Counted from the stretch's first letter, positions 1 to 9,985 are shown. The stretch is DNA of 64,000 bases from Pseudomonas sp. ADAK13 (GCF_012935715.1 NZ_CP052860.1:5890001-5954000), one strand, 5' to 3'. Notes: generated from the letters alone by a model not told the origin. Program-made: numbers and translations.

Positions 1-2
1 GC

Positions 3-77
3 TGGGCGTTGAATTTCCCGCTGGCGATCGAACTGTTCCCGAGGATGACGCAGGACCGATGTTCCTGGAAACGATAG
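3..77 (+). CDS. possible 3' end of an upstream gene
   Basis: One frame is open from the left edge to a TAG at 75-77 and reads as a plausible C-terminus (NFPLAIELFPRM...). It would overlap the start of the next gene by 19 bases, as in coupled operons. The gene-1 frame is also open to the left edge, so this short stretch cannot be decided from the window. Confidence 0.25.
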   Translation, partial: WALNFPLAIELFPRMTQDRCSWKR

Positions 78-1618
78 CGGGTAAGTTTCCCGACGTTCCT
101 CGAGAGGTTGTGGAGCGATTGATCGCGTTCAGTTGCTTTTCCGACCATTCGGATACGCAAGCGGCACTGGAAAAATTTCGCCCGGCATCGACCCTTGCTC
201 GTGATCGAATGATTGACGGATTGCCAGGACGTTTGGACAAGATTGAAGGTTACTTCGAGATCGCCGAAACGGCAGCCGAGGAGGTCGCCGGGCAATTTGA
301 GTTACTTGAGTCCAAAGTGTCAGCGCTAATCGACTCTGTGGACGATGTTAAAACACGGGTGCAGTGCTCGGCTAGCGAGGCTGCTGACCTGCGATCTGCT
401 TTAGATAAGGCAAACCAACGAACGGAGCAGTTCATTAAGACCGCTCAGGCGCTTGATGAGGGGGGGCGAAACATTAGTGAAGCTCTGACTGCATCGGAAA
501 AAAAGGCGGATCTGGTTAGACAAAATGTGAATGCGCTTGCTGATAGGGCGCAAGATTGGGATGAGACCTCGGCACAAGCTACCGAGCTCAAAAAACTGGT
601 GGAACAGATTAAGTCACAGGCACCGGACTGGATCAAAACTGCCGAGACGGTAAGTGCACTCTCCGATCGGATTGAAGAGTTACACGCCAATCTGGACAAA
701 CTGGGCAGCGGGGCGGGGCACCGGCCACCGCAGTATCGACTGTTTGAGCTTGAAGCCCTAGGGCCTCTTGTCGAGATACATTCTGTCGAAAACGCACGAG
801 AGCTTATCTCATGCAACCTTCAAGCATGTGGGATCGTAAAAGGGGCTGCGATATCTGTTGCTCGGCTGATCCTGGCTGGGCTCGCTGCCGGTCAGTTGGT
901 CCAATTCTCAGGGTCCCTTGCCGACTTCATGGCGGATGCAGTCGCAGCAGCGATAGGCGGCCCGACATTTCACGAGTGGCGGGTCCCCGTCGGCCTCCTA
1001 TCAGAAGAGGCCGCGAGCGACTGCCTTGAGGCGGTTGCCGACCATTCAGGCTGCTTAGTTCTAAAAGGTGCGAACCGATCTGCGTTTGAAATTTATGGCA
1101 ACGCAATCCGAGACATTGTCACCCGTCGCCAGTTAGCCGTTGCCACCCATCACAAACTGGCTCTGATCTGTTCGTGGGCAGAGGGCCCCGCCGCATTTCC
1201 CGACGGTGGCACCTTGGCCGAGCTCGGCCCAGTTTTTGACACCGATAGCCTGCCGCTACGGGGCGTGTCGTCGAGAGTACCGAGCTTAAGATATGGCCAC
1301 CTGTCGAGGGGCTCGTGGCAGCTTATTGAGGGTTTTGATGATGAGACGCCGAGCACCCTCATCACCGACTGGAGAGAGTTGCTCGCCGAGTCGGGGTTTC
1401 GCCCAGGCAATCTTTGGACACGCAGTGCAGATCGAGCGTATCTGCAACTCAGGGCAACGCCGGGTGGAAACGAAGATGGGGATTTACACGCGATGCTGAC
1501 GTACTGGGCCTGTCCTTGGGCGAGGGCGTCTGGTGGCCCGTTTGAAGCGGTCGCTACTATTGCGGAACGGATTCTGGCTCAGCAACAAGCAGAGTCTTCG
1601 CATTTTGAGGGGGCGTAA
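59..1618 (+). CDS. unknown coiled-coil protein, first gene of helicase operon
   Basis: A 519-residue protein with no family I recognise. Residues about 55-215 are Ala/Glu/Lys/Gln-rich with heptad-like spacing and look like a long coiled coil. Residues about 225-480 look globular; the run LAAGQLVQFSGSLADFMADA followed by LVLKGANRSAFEIYGNAI resembles the layout of a McrB-type AAA domain, but the Walker A lysine and Walker B acids are missing, so this is only a hint of a dead or divergent ATPase fold. The ATG at 59 has AGGA 4 bases upstream; the same frame is open to the window edge, so a longer form starting outside cannot be excluded. It abuts the next gene (TAA then ATG with no gap), so the two are surely cotranscribed. 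Confidence 0.75.
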   Translation: MFLETIAGKFPDVPREVVERLIAFSCFSDHSDTQAALEKFRPASTLARDRMIDGLPGRLDKIEGYFEIAETAAEEVAGQFELLESKVSALIDSVDDVKTRVQCSASEAADLRSALDKANQRTEQFIKTAQALDEGGRNISEALTASEKKADLVRQNVNALADRAQDWDETSAQATELKKLVEQIKSQAPDWIKTAETVSALSDRIEELHANLDKLGSGAGHRPPQYRLFELEALGPLVEIHSVENARELISCNLQACGIVKGAAISVARLILAGLAAGQLVQFSGSLADFMADAVAAAIGGPTFHEWRVPVGLLSEEAASDCLEAVADHSGCLVLKGANRSAFEIYGNAIRDIVTRRQLAVATHHKLALICSWAEGPAAFPDGGTLAELGPVFDTDSLPLRGVSSRVPSLRYGHLSRGSWQLIEGFDDETPSTLITDWRELLAESGFRPGNLWTRSADRAYLQLRATPGGNEDGDLHAMLTYWACPWARASGGPFEAVATIAERILAQQQAESSHFEGA

Positions 1619-2653
1619 ATGAGGTGGCAGGCGGTCTCTGGAGATGAGGCTAAGAGGACCATCGCTGCTGGAATTGGCTGCAAAGTACGTGGTGAAGGGC
1701 TGCGTATCTCGGCGATCTCAGAGTGCTTGAGGGCTGCGTCCTATTTGTGCTCAGTACCGTTAACAAAGGATGGTCCTTGGGAGCCTGCCGTATCGCTCAG
1801 CTTGACTAGCCTCGTGCGCAAACGGCTGTCGCCGATTTGGGACAGCCTTGGCGAAGATGCCGATGCCCGACCAGGCGTGCTGAGTATTTTGGAGAGCCTT
1901 GGAGAGCTCGGAGACTTGGTCAGGGCCGAGCGTGGCTGGTTAACTCCGCGGCCCCAAGCGATCAGTGCCGATTGTGGTAACGCAGTGATCCTAGGTGGCG
2001 GTCCCTCTCAAGCTTTCCCCGGCGGCGTTCAGCCCCGGGCGTGTGGCCGCGCCCGTCTGGTCACCAGGTCGATGTGCGAAGGATGGCTCGATATCTGTGA
2101 TGCTAGTGATTGGATTGGTGCGCCAATGGAAGGGTTGAAAAGATGGTCCGCCAGGCTACTCGGTGAGGTGAGCGAGCGCTTCGGCCCCCCTCCCGATAAT
2201 TTGGTAGACGTCATGGTGTATCTCAACTTGAAATGGGTTGGGATTACTGACCTGCCCGGCGTTGAAGGCACCCATTTGGCAAAGTACCAAGCCGGCCCCC
2301 TGACCTGTTATTTCTTAGGCGCTTTCTATCGAGGACGACTTCAGCGGCTGGCCTCGATTCAAGCGCAGGATGCCAGACGTCTTCGCTTTCATTTCGATCA
2401 ACAAATTGGTCGCCCCACGACGGTGGAGGCCGAGACCTTTCAAGGATTTGTGAAGCTACGCCTGTTCCGGAAACTGCCCGTGGCGGAAGCCAAGACCCTT
2501 CTAATTGGTTGGGAAATGGGCGTTCCTCCGGGCTCGCATCCAGGGTTGAGACAATATGTAATACCTATTGAGGCGCTCCCAATCGTGCGGAGCGCGCTAA
2601 ATGGGCTGGGTATTGAGTTAGTTGAGCGCCTAGGCGCGGAAGGAGGGATCTGA
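1619..2653 (+). CDS. unknown protein, second gene of helicase operon
   Basis: A 344-residue protein without a domain I recognise. It is probably cytoplasmic: there is no signal peptide or membrane segment. Ser/Gly-rich segments flank a central part (about residues 140-300) rich in aromatic and basic residues. It starts directly after the TAA of the coiled-coil gene, and its TGA overlaps the ATG of the helicase gene by one base (TGATG at 2651-2655). The tight coupling on both sides implies stoichiometric expression and a shared function with the helicase. In Druantia-like and DISARM-like loci the small partners of the helicase are similarly poorly conserved, which fits but does not prove an accessory role in defence. 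Confidence 0.75.
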   Translation: MRWQAVSGDEAKRTIAAGIGCKVRGEGLRISAISECLRAASYLCSVPLTKDGPWEPAVSLSLTSLVRKRLSPIWDSLGEDADARPGVLSILESLGELGDLVRAERGWLTPRPQAISADCGNAVILGGGPSQAFPGGVQPRACGRARLVTRSMCEGWLDICDASDWIGAPMEGLKRWSARLLGEVSERFGPPPDNLVDVMVYLNLKWVGITDLPGVEGTHLAKYQAGPLTCYFLGAFYRGRLQRLASIQAQDARRLRFHFDQQIGRPTTVEAETFQGFVKLRLFRKLPVAEAKTLLIGWEMGVPPGSHPGLRQYVIPIEALPIVRSALNGLGIELVERLGAEGGI

Positions 2654-5600
2654 TGAGTGGGACGTCTACGACGGCTGAGTCGACTGGTGTGCATGAGACA
2701 GCCAAGAGCCTGGCAGACAGCTTGAGGCAATATATCGAGGCTCAATACCATATTCGGGATGAGGGCCTGGTCAGAGAACGTCATGCACTCTTGCAGGCGA
2801 GCGAAACCATCGCACAAAAGCCTTATGTTGAAGCGACTCAGGTCTACAAAGTCGGTGAGTCCTACGAGGCTCTTCCAATCCCTCAGGCCGCATCTGCCGT
2901 GCTGAGTAAACTGTCGGTGATGGGGCTAGGCCTCTACCCACGTCCATATGAACATCAGTCGCAGGCACTTGCCGCATTTCTTGGCAAGGACGCTGCGGAC
3001 CTTGTGATCGCAACGGGTACCGGTTCAGGTAAAACTGAGAGCTTTTTGATGCCGGTCATTGGAACGCTAGCGGTAGAAGGTGAGGAGCGACCGGACTCTG
3101 CGGCGCTGCCGGGTTGCAGAGCCATGCTGCTGTACCCAATGAATGCACTGGTTAATGACCAAATGGCACGGATTCGCCGGATCTTGGGTAATCCGGATGC
3201 GGCAAGTCTCCTTACACAGGGACGGACGACCCCGATCCGTTTCGGCAGCTATACCGGACGAACGCCTTACCCCGGCCGCCGTTCAGCGGATCGAGATGAG
3301 CGTTTCATCAAGCCGCTATTTGAACAATTCTACAAAAAGGTCGCGAATGCTCCTGCAGTCCAGCGTGATCTGGTTCGTATCGGACGCTGGCCTAGCAAAG
3401 ATTTGGTTGGCTTCTACGGAGATGACTCCGTTCAAACTAAAACTTATGCGTCCGGAAAACGGGCGGGGAAGGAATTTGTTTCAAAGAACTGGAAGGGACG
3501 TCTGAAAACCCAGTCCGGTGACCGCGAATTGATGACTCGTGATGAGATGCAGACTCGATGTCCTGAGTTACTCGTCACCAACTATTCCATGCTCGAATAT
3601 ATGCTCATGCGCCCCATTGAGCGTGACATCTTTGAGCAAACCAAGGACTGGTTGAAGAGCGACGCTCGGAATGAATTCATCTTGGTGCTCGACGAGGCCC
3701 ACATGTACCGCGGCGCCGGCGGGGCTGAGGTGGCGCTTTTGATTCGTCGTCTATGCGCACGCCTCGATATTCCTCGAGAACGCATGCGATGCATACTGAC
3801 GAGTGCTAGTTTGGGCAGCGGTGATACCGCTACAACGGACGGTGAACGGTTTGCCCGCGATCTCACTGGCTTGCTTGAGGAGTCAGAAAGAAGCTTCAGA
3901 GTTATCTTGGGAACACATGAACCTCGGTCAAATGAGCGCTCTGTTACTGCCGATCAGATCGATGCTTTAGCCACATTCGATTTGGACGCGTTTCAGACTG
4001 TAGCCAATGATTTGCCAACTGCAGCAAAGGCAGCGATGGCGCTAGGTTCCCAACTTGGATGGGAACAGTTTATTGATAATGATCATGCTGCGCTGCGCAA
4101 TTGGCTGTACGACAATCTCAGTGGCTTCGGTCCGCTGGAAAAGCTCATAGAATTGGTATCAGGGAAGGCGGAGCAACTAAGCACGCTCAGTCGTAAGCTC
4201 TTCGGCGAAAGCCCCGCGCAACAGGCCGAAAGAGCGACTGATACCCTCCTTGCCCTGGCGAGCCACGCGCAGAGAGCTTCAGATGGTCGAGTGCTATTGC
4301 CGACTCGCCTTCATCTATTTTTCCGCGGATTGCCTGGGCTATATGCCTGCGTGGATCCGAACTGTTCGGGTAGGCTGGCTGATCATAGCGGGCCGACAAC
4401 GCTCGGCCGCTTTCAGACCAAGCCTTCGACCCAGTGTGCCTGTGACTCGAAATCTAGGGTTTTTGAGTTCCTCACCCATCGAGACTGCGGCGCTGCATTC
4501 GTTCGAGGTTACGTGAGTGAAGACATGAAGTTCGTGTGGCACCAGCCAAGCGGGCCTCTGTCGGACGGCGGGACGACGGCGCTTATGCCAATCGATATAT
4601 TTGTTGAAGAGGCTGCGCACCCCCGCAGCCGTCATAGGGAGATGTGGTTGCATATGGCCACTGGTAATTTGACAGACGTCTGCCCGGCACCTGACGCGGG
4701 TTTCCGGAAAGTCCTCGTGCCAGATAAACCTGCGGTTGGCGATGACATCACATTCGATAATTGTCCGGTGTGCACGCGCAGGATCAGGAACGCTAGAGGC
4801 GAGCCTTCCAAAATCATGGACCACGTCACTAAAGGCGAGGCTCCGTTCACCACGTTGGTTCGTACCCAGATGGCGAAACAGCCGGCTAGCCGGGTAGCCA
4901 ATGCCAGGCATCCAAATGCTGGTCGCAAAGTTCTTATTTTTTCGGACGGACGACAGAAAGCGGCGAGGCTGGCTCGAGATATTCCACGTGACATTGAACT
5001 TGACGTATTCCGTCAAGCAATAGCGCTTGCTTGCAGCAAGTTGAGCAACCTCTCGAAAGAGCCGCGGCCCTCTTCGGTACTGTACATGGCATTCCTAGCG
5101 GTTTTGACCGAGTTCGATTTGCCGATTTTTGATGGCGGTGATGCGAGGAAGGTGGAAGACGCAATCGCGCTTTTCAAACGTGATTGCGATTCAGAATTGG
5201 CGGAAGCCTTTGAACAAAACTCCTTGCCCCAAGAGTTACCCTCTCGATATAAAATTGCCTTGTTGAAGCTCCTGTGTAGCAGTTACTACTCGTTCACTGG
5301 GACAACAGTGGGTTTTGTCGAGCCCGCGGGCCAGAAGCTCAAAAAAATCAGGCAGGAATTAAGTGCCGCAGGGATTTTGCTTTCGGATAACGACCTTCGT
5401 GCTCTGACCGTTGGCTGGATCGAGTCTTTGCTGCAGGAGTTTGCGTTCGATAAGACCATAGACTCAGCTTATCGCTACAAAGCGGCCGGGTATCCGAAGC
5501 AACCATGGGGTAGCACTGGGAAGTTTGATAAACCGCTCAGAAGCCCACTTGTTGCCCATCTAGGTGTTACAGAGACGGTACTTGATTCCATCGAAGCGAC

Positions 5601-8208
5601 ATTTCGCAAGCACCTAGCGGAAGAAGAAAACGGTGTATGGTTCTTGTCTCCAAACTCCCTAAGTCTGGTCGTGGATCTGGATCACGTGTGGGCGCAATGC
5701 TCGCAGTGCACCGCGCTGACGCCGTTCTCATTGGCAGGTAAAATTTGCCTAGCCTGCGGCAGTGATAGCGCACTTCCGGTAGATCCTGCAACGAGTGCCT
5801 ATGTGAATGCTCGTAAGGGTTTCTGGAGGCAGCCGGTGTGGGAGGCTCTTCAACCCGGCGCCCGGCTTTCCAATCTCAGTGTGGAGGAGCATACGGCACA
5901 GTTGTCGAACCGAGACCGTAACAAGGTCCATGCAACAACTGAGCTCTACGAGCTGAGATTTCAAGATGTTCTTATCGATGCTACCGACCGTCCAATTGAT
6001 GTACTCAGTTGTACTACCACGATGGAAGTGGGCGTTGATATTGGCTCGTTAGTCGCGGTCGCGCTAAGAAACGTGCCGCCACAGCGCGAGAACTACCAAC
6101 AGCGTGCTGGTCGTGCTGGGCGTAGGGGATCTTCGGTTTCGACTGTCGTCACCTATTCACAAAACGGACCTCACGATAGCCACTATTTTCTACATCCGAC
6201 CCTTATTGTTGCTGGTCCACCGCGTACTCCCGAGATCAAGGTCGATAACGCAAAAATTGCGCGCAGGCATGTTCACGCTTATTTGTTTCAGACGTTCTTC
6301 CATGAAGTTATGGCGCAAACGCCCAACATTTCCGTCGAAAAGACATCTCTGCTGCAGAAGGCCCTTGGCACCACGCAGGATTTCTTTTTTGGAAATCGTG
6401 ACATAGGTCTAAATCTCGACAGCTTTGAATCCTGGGTTTCGCGAAAAGTTACTGACGACCAGGCGCCTCTCAAGTCCTCAATTCTCGCGTGGCTTCCCCC
6501 CAGCTTAGACACTAGGGGGCTTAGCTCGATTGAGTGGCTGGTTGATACCGCTGTGACGCTCATCCGGCAGTTGCGGGAGTTAGCTGAGGAACTTCCGCGG
6601 GAGATGTCCGCGATAAATGGCGTTGAGCTAGATGACAGGGAGGAGTCAGATGAGGAGGCGACGGATGGCGTCACTCCGGAACCTGTCATTGAGCAGAAGG
6701 AGTTGCTGGAATTTTTGTTCTTTCATGGCTTGTTGCCTAGTTATGCTTTCCCGACCAGTTTGTGCAGCTTTCTTGTCGAAAAGCTATCCAAGGTAAATGG
6801 AATGTGGGATGTTCAAACGCTTCAGCGCCCGCAGCAATCTATTGCTAAAGCATTGAGCGAATATGCGCCGGGACGATTGATTGTCATCGACCGCAAAACC
6901 TACAGGTCAGGGGGGGTGTTTGCTGATCTACCTTCCCATGCCGTAAACCGCGCGGCACCACTGTTCGAGAGCGCTAAGCCTCACGTCCACTGCAAATCTT
7001 GCTCCTTCGTTCGAAATCCCAATAAACCAGGAGCAGGAGGCAATGGCGGCATCTGCCCTGTATGTAATGGAGAGTTGACGGAGGAGAGGATGATTCTTCC
7101 TCAAGTATTTGGGCCAGAGCGGGCTGACGACTTGCCGGAGGATGATCGCGAGCAGGAAATTACGTTCGCGACGATGGCCCAATTCCCCCAAGCAGTGGAT
7201 CCGGAGAACTTCTTATTCCTTGATCTCGGTCCCAATGCAAGCTACACCCATGCAACTGATCAAACCCTGGTAACCGTTAACCGCGGCAGAGAGGGGGCAG
7301 AGCAGGGAGGGTTTTCGGTCTGTGTTGAGTGCGGGCATGCTTCAGTTTATGACCAGCAATCCTCGGTCGGCATTCATGATAGGCCCTATAAACTTCTCGG
7401 GCCAAAAGGTACGCCACTGACCTGCTCTGGACATTTTGCTAAGGTGCTTCTCGGCCATGATTTTAAGACTGATCTGCTGCTGCTAAGGTTGAGAATCGGT
7501 GAGCCGCTCGCGACGAATACGGTGGACATCGTGGTGTTGCAGATGCTTGAAGATGCGTTGCACACCGTTGCGGAGGCTCTTCGACTCGCGGCTAGTCGTC
7601 ATAGACAACTGGACCTTGACCCTGCGGAGTTTGGTTCGGGCTTTAGGATAGAGCCCGCCCTACAGGATGAGGCTCGCATGTTAGAAGTTTTCCTGTATGA
7701 CACCCTTGCAGGAGGTGCTGGTTATGCTGAGATCGCGGCAAGGCACCTGCCAGAAATATTAGAAGCAAGCATTGATCTGTTAGAGGGTTGCACTTGCGAA
7801 ACGTCTTGCACGGAATGCTTAAACCATTTTCACAACCAACACCTTCAAAAACGTCTTGATAGACATCTGGGGGCTATGCTGCTGCGATATGCCATATTGG
7901 GTGAGGAGCCGGTGTGTTCATCTCCTGAGGGGCAGGCTTTGACTTTGTCCCAGTTGCGCGCAAGTCTTGAGCTAGACGGATACCGATGCACGTCGCTAGA
8001 CGATGATTCAATGCCATTGCTTGTGGAACGCAATGGTCGGCGTGTCGCCGTTGGTTGTTATCCTGGGTTGATTAACACACCGGAGTTTATTCACCCCGTT
8101 GCGACCGCTGTTGGGGTGAATGGACATGTTGCATTGAATGAATACTTGCTCAGATCAGATTTGCCCGGAGCGCACTTGAAGGTTCGACAGGGCTTTCTTG
8201 GCAGTTAG
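2653..8208 (+). CDS. giant DEAH helicase with zinc clusters and DUF1998-like C-terminus (DruE/DISARM-like)
   Basis: An 1851-residue superfamily 2 helicase. Walker A (TGTGSGKT, Lys about 127), DEAH box (DEAHMYRG, about 347-350), SAT-like motif TSAS, a C-terminal helicase domain with GVDIG, and motif VI QRAGRAGRRG (about 1149-1158) are all intact, so ATPase activity is expected. Several Cys pairs suggest zinc ribbons (near residues 566, 1016, 1447), and a Cys-rich block (CTCETSCTECL, from about 1713) matches the DUF1998 (MrfA/DrmB-type) zinc domain. Size and order resemble DruE of Druantia and, less closely, DISARM helicases. Known relatives act in phage defence or in DNA repair (MrfA). The partners here are not those of a Druantia or DISARM type I know, so the system assignment is inference. 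Confidence 0.9.
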   Translation: MSGTSTTAESTGVHETAKSLADSLRQYIEAQYHIRDEGLVRERHALLQASETIAQKPYVEATQVYKVGESYEALPIPQAASAVLSKLSVMGLGLYPRPYEHQSQALAAFLGKDAADLVIATGTGSGKTESFLMPVIGTLAVEGEERPDSAALPGCRAMLLYPMNALVNDQMARIRRILGNPDAASLLTQGRTTPIRFGSYTGRTPYPGRRSADRDERFIKPLFEQFYKKVANAPAVQRDLVRIGRWPSKDLVGFYGDDSVQTKTYASGKRAGKEFVSKNWKGRLKTQSGDRELMTRDEMQTRCPELLVTNYSMLEYMLMRPIERDIFEQTKDWLKSDARNEFILVLDEAHMYRGAGGAEVALLIRRLCARLDIPRERMRCILTSASLGSGDTATTDGERFARDLTGLLEESERSFRVILGTHEPRSNERSVTADQIDALATFDLDAFQTVANDLPTAAKAAMALGSQLGWEQFIDNDHAALRNWLYDNLSGFGPLEKLIELVSGKAEQLSTLSRKLFGESPAQQAERATDTLLALASHAQRASDGRVLLPTRLHLFFRGLPGLYACVDPNCSGRLADHSGPTTLGRFQTKPSTQCACDSKSRVFEFLTHRDCGAAFVRGYVSEDMKFVWHQPSGPLSDGGTTALMPIDIFVEEAAHPRSRHREMWLHMATGNLTDVCPAPDAGFRKVLVPDKPAVGDDITFDNCPVCTRRIRNARGEPSKIMDHVTKGEAPFTTLVRTQMAKQPASRVANARHPNAGRKVLIFSDGRQKAARLARDIPRDIELDVFRQAIALACSKLSNLSKEPRPSSVLYMAFLAVLTEFDLPIFDGGDARKVEDAIALFKRDCDSELAEAFEQNSLPQELPSRYKIALLKLLCSSYYSFTGTTVGFVEPAGQKLKKIRQELSAAGILLSDNDLRALTVGWIESLLQEFAFDKTIDSAYRYKAAGYPKQPWGSTGKFDKPLRSPLVAHLGVTETVLDSIEATFRKHLAEEENGVWFLSPNSLSLVVDLDHVWAQCSQCTALTPFSLAGKICLACGSDSALPVDPATSAYVNARKGFWRQPVWEALQPGARLSNLSVEEHTAQLSNRDRNKVHATTELYELRFQDVLIDATDRPIDVLSCTTTMEVGVDIGSLVAVALRNVPPQRENYQQRAGRAGRRGSSVSTVVTYSQNGPHDSHYFLHPTLIVAGPPRTPEIKVDNAKIARRHVHAYLFQTFFHEVMAQTPNISVEKTSLLQKALGTTQDFFFGNRDIGLNLDSFESWVSRKVTDDQAPLKSSILAWLPPSLDTRGLSSIEWLVDTAVTLIRQLRELAEELPREMSAINGVELDDREESDEEATDGVTPEPVIEQKELLEFLFFHGLLPSYAFPTSLCSFLVEKLSKVNGMWDVQTLQRPQQSIAKALSEYAPGRLIVIDRKTYRSGGVFADLPSHAVNRAAPLFESAKPHVHCKSCSFVRNPNKPGAGGNGGICPVCNGELTEERMILPQVFGPERADDLPEDDREQEITFATMAQFPQAVDPENFLFLDLGPNASYTHATDQTLVTVNRGREGAEQGGFSVCVECGHASVYDQQSSVGIHDRPYKLLGPKGTPLTCSGHFAKVLLGHDFKTDLLLLRLRIGEPLATNTVDIVVLQMLEDALHTVAEALRLAASRHRQLDLDPAEFGSGFRIEPALQDEARMLEVFLYDTLAGGAGYAEIAARHLPEILEASIDLLEGCTCETSCTECLNHFHNQHLQKRLDRHLGAMLLRYAILGEEPVCSSPEGQALTLSQLRASLELDGYRCTSLDDDSMPLLVERNGRRVAVGCYPGLINTPEFIHPVATAVGVNGHVALNEYLLRSDLPGAHLKVRQGFLGS

Positions 8209-8417
8209 AGCCAAATATGCAGGGACTGGGAAGACTCTTCGGCCGATCACGGTAAATGTGGTTGGCTGAAGTGTTTTCTCCAAATCTCTAGGTGTTTTTC
8301 GCAAATCGAGTGTCTAGTAGGGTAGTTTGGCTATCGAGATTTTCCGTGCGGCAATCCAGCTCTCACCTCCCGAATCACCGACTCACCTCCGATCATCCCT
8401 CAGCCCATGACCAGGCC

Positions 8418-9521
8418 TCAATGGAGGATCTGCTTCGCGTGAAGAATTATGTCTTGAGTTGCCGGTACCAGAATCCCACCTTCGCTCGCGTGCAAATTGT
8501 TAGATACCTCCAAGGTAATGGCCTCAGACACATTTTGGTCCATGATACCCCCGGTCCTGTACAGCGAACTCAGATAGTGACTGTATTGATCGACATCCTG
8601 TTGATTAAGACCCAACTGCTCGGGCCTGGCCAAACGTGAGACGACATCGTGATATTCATCTGCCGTGATGCTACCGGACTTGTGCATCGAGGTAAGCAAC
8701 CTCAAGCAAGCATCATAAGAATGCTCTCCGCTTGCATGCTTGAGGACCGTGAGAACGCGGTGGTATCGATTGGAGCGCATGGGTTCAATTATTTCTTTCT
8801 GCTCATTGCCTGTGATGGCCTTCACCTGCACTCCAGCGGGAGTATTGCTATTAGCCTGGTTGGCCACCTCTGCTAAACCCTCATCGTTAATTCGGTAGAA
8901 CTGGACATCAAAACAGCTGGCAGTGTTGTAGAGCCATGCAGTCGCACGATTACGCACGAAACTCTTGTCTACTGTCACAAATGGTATGTATTTGGCATAC
9001 AGATCATCCAGGGCTTTGCCGGGCTTTCGGTTCGTGCACCAAGCGAAAACCTTGCGGCCAATTGAAACTGGATCATCGCGGCACATCCTGGCCAAGTAGG
9101 CCTCAAAAACCAATCCTTTAAACGATGGTTCAGATTGCTTGCTGGTGAACCACAGCTTGGTGCCCATCGTGACAAATGCATTGCCAGTCACCATCGCGTC
9201 CTGCTGGGTAACATCGCGGTACAGCATGGTGAGCAAACTATAACGATCTTCTTCGTTGAAGTTTTGATCCATAACGTTGATAGCAGTCGGAGCTATCTTA
9301 ATAATTCCCTGCATCGGAAGCTGCAGAATATGCGACGGGAGCACCAGGCCAGAGGGTGTATCTTCGTACATGCAGGCGGACCGAAACGTGACTAATCGAT
9401 AGTCGTGATCATGCCACAGGATCCAATTTTGTTGCATTTTTACAGTTAAGTACGTTGTATTTTGTGGCTTCGTACCCGTGTTCGCGTAGAGATCGGCACT
9501 GTGCTGGTAGTTTAGAAGCAT
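8418..9521 (-). CDS. unknown protein with possible PD-(D/E)XK nuclease signature
   Basis: A 367-residue soluble protein, convergent with the helicase operon. I do not recognise the family. Residues 136-140 (GLVFE), Asp205 (CFDVQFY) and Gln232-Val-Lys234 (GVQVKAI) have the order and spacing of a PD-(D/E)XK nuclease of the Mrr-like kind (helix Glu, Asp, then QxK). This is motif reading only. The N-terminal half (1-130) is unassigned and the C-terminal third is helical. The ATG is preceded by a weak GGGCGG. AT content is higher than in the core genes, in line with the neighbouring helicase operon. A restriction-like partner of the helicase, or an independent island gene, are both possible. Confidence 0.65.
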   Translation of the reverse strand: MLLNYQHSADLYANTGTKPQNTTYLTVKMQQNWILWHDHDYRLVTFRSACMYEDTPSGLVLPSHILQLPMQGIIKIAPTAINVMDQNFNEEDRYSLLTMLYRDVTQQDAMVTGNAFVTMGTKLWFTSKQSEPSFKGLVFEAYLARMCRDDPVSIGRKVFAWCTNRKPGKALDDLYAKYIPFVTVDKSFVRNRATAWLYNTASCFDVQFYRINDEGLAEVANQANSNTPAGVQVKAITGNEQKEIIEPMRSNRYHRVLTVLKHASGEHSYDACLRLLTSMHKSGSITADEYHDVVSRLARPEQLGLNQQDVDQYSHYLSSLYRTGGIMDQNVSEAITLEVSNNLHASEGGILVPATQDIILHAKQILH

Positions 9522-9544
9522 ATAAACCGCCCGACTATAACCTC

Positions 9545-9853
9545 AAGCATGAAGCCCCGCCGTCCACGTAAGCCGACCCAGTTGTAGGAATGCATTCTTT
9601 ACGCCGCGCCTGAAGTTGCTCGGTATCCAGTTCCATCTCAGAACCATGTCGAATGCCAGGCCAGTGGAATTTGCCCTGGTTCAACCGGCGCGCCACCAGC
9701 CATATGCCAAAATTCGTAATTTACCCGCACTGTCATTCGATTGGTGCAGCGGTTGGCGAACATATAAGTACAGCGCGTCGGTGCCGCACTGTGAGTCAGC
9801 AGCCACATCAGCTCATCAGCACCAGCAGCTGTATAAGGACACAAAACCGCCAT
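9545..9853 (-). mobile_element. IS66-family tnpB (orf2) relic
   Basis: The minus strand reads YMFANRCTNRMTVRV, then a C-terminal piece in another frame with EMELDTEQLQA. Both are diagnostic of the IS66 TnpB protein (family form: FANRRxNRMKVLV, then SEMELDTEQLQAL). The catalytic companions TnpA and TnpC are absent, the frame is broken and the core residues between the two pieces are scrambled, so this is a decayed fragment. It marks the right part of the accessory island that begins with the helicase operon. Confidence 0.6.
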
Positions 9854-9873
9854 AGCCCTAGATGCTTTTGATC

Positions 9874-9900
9874 GCTAGCTGCCTCGCGACGACAGCTAGC
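9874..9900. repeat. 8-bp inverted repeat
   Basis: GCTAGCTG and CAGCTAGC are separated by 11 bases. No T-run follows on either strand, so it is not a clear intrinsic terminator. It lies between the IS66 relic and the unknown gene ending at 9986. Confidence 0.35.
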
Positions 9901-9985
9901 GCCCCACCTAAATGCTCTTCGCGGAAAGCAGAAACCTTTCAGTAGCGACATTTCGATATCGTCGGTTGGAATGACCTGTTGATTT

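Noticed and set aside
4339..5016. Minus-strand frames inside the helicase gene
   Set aside because: Overlap an intact helicase; no recognisable protein.
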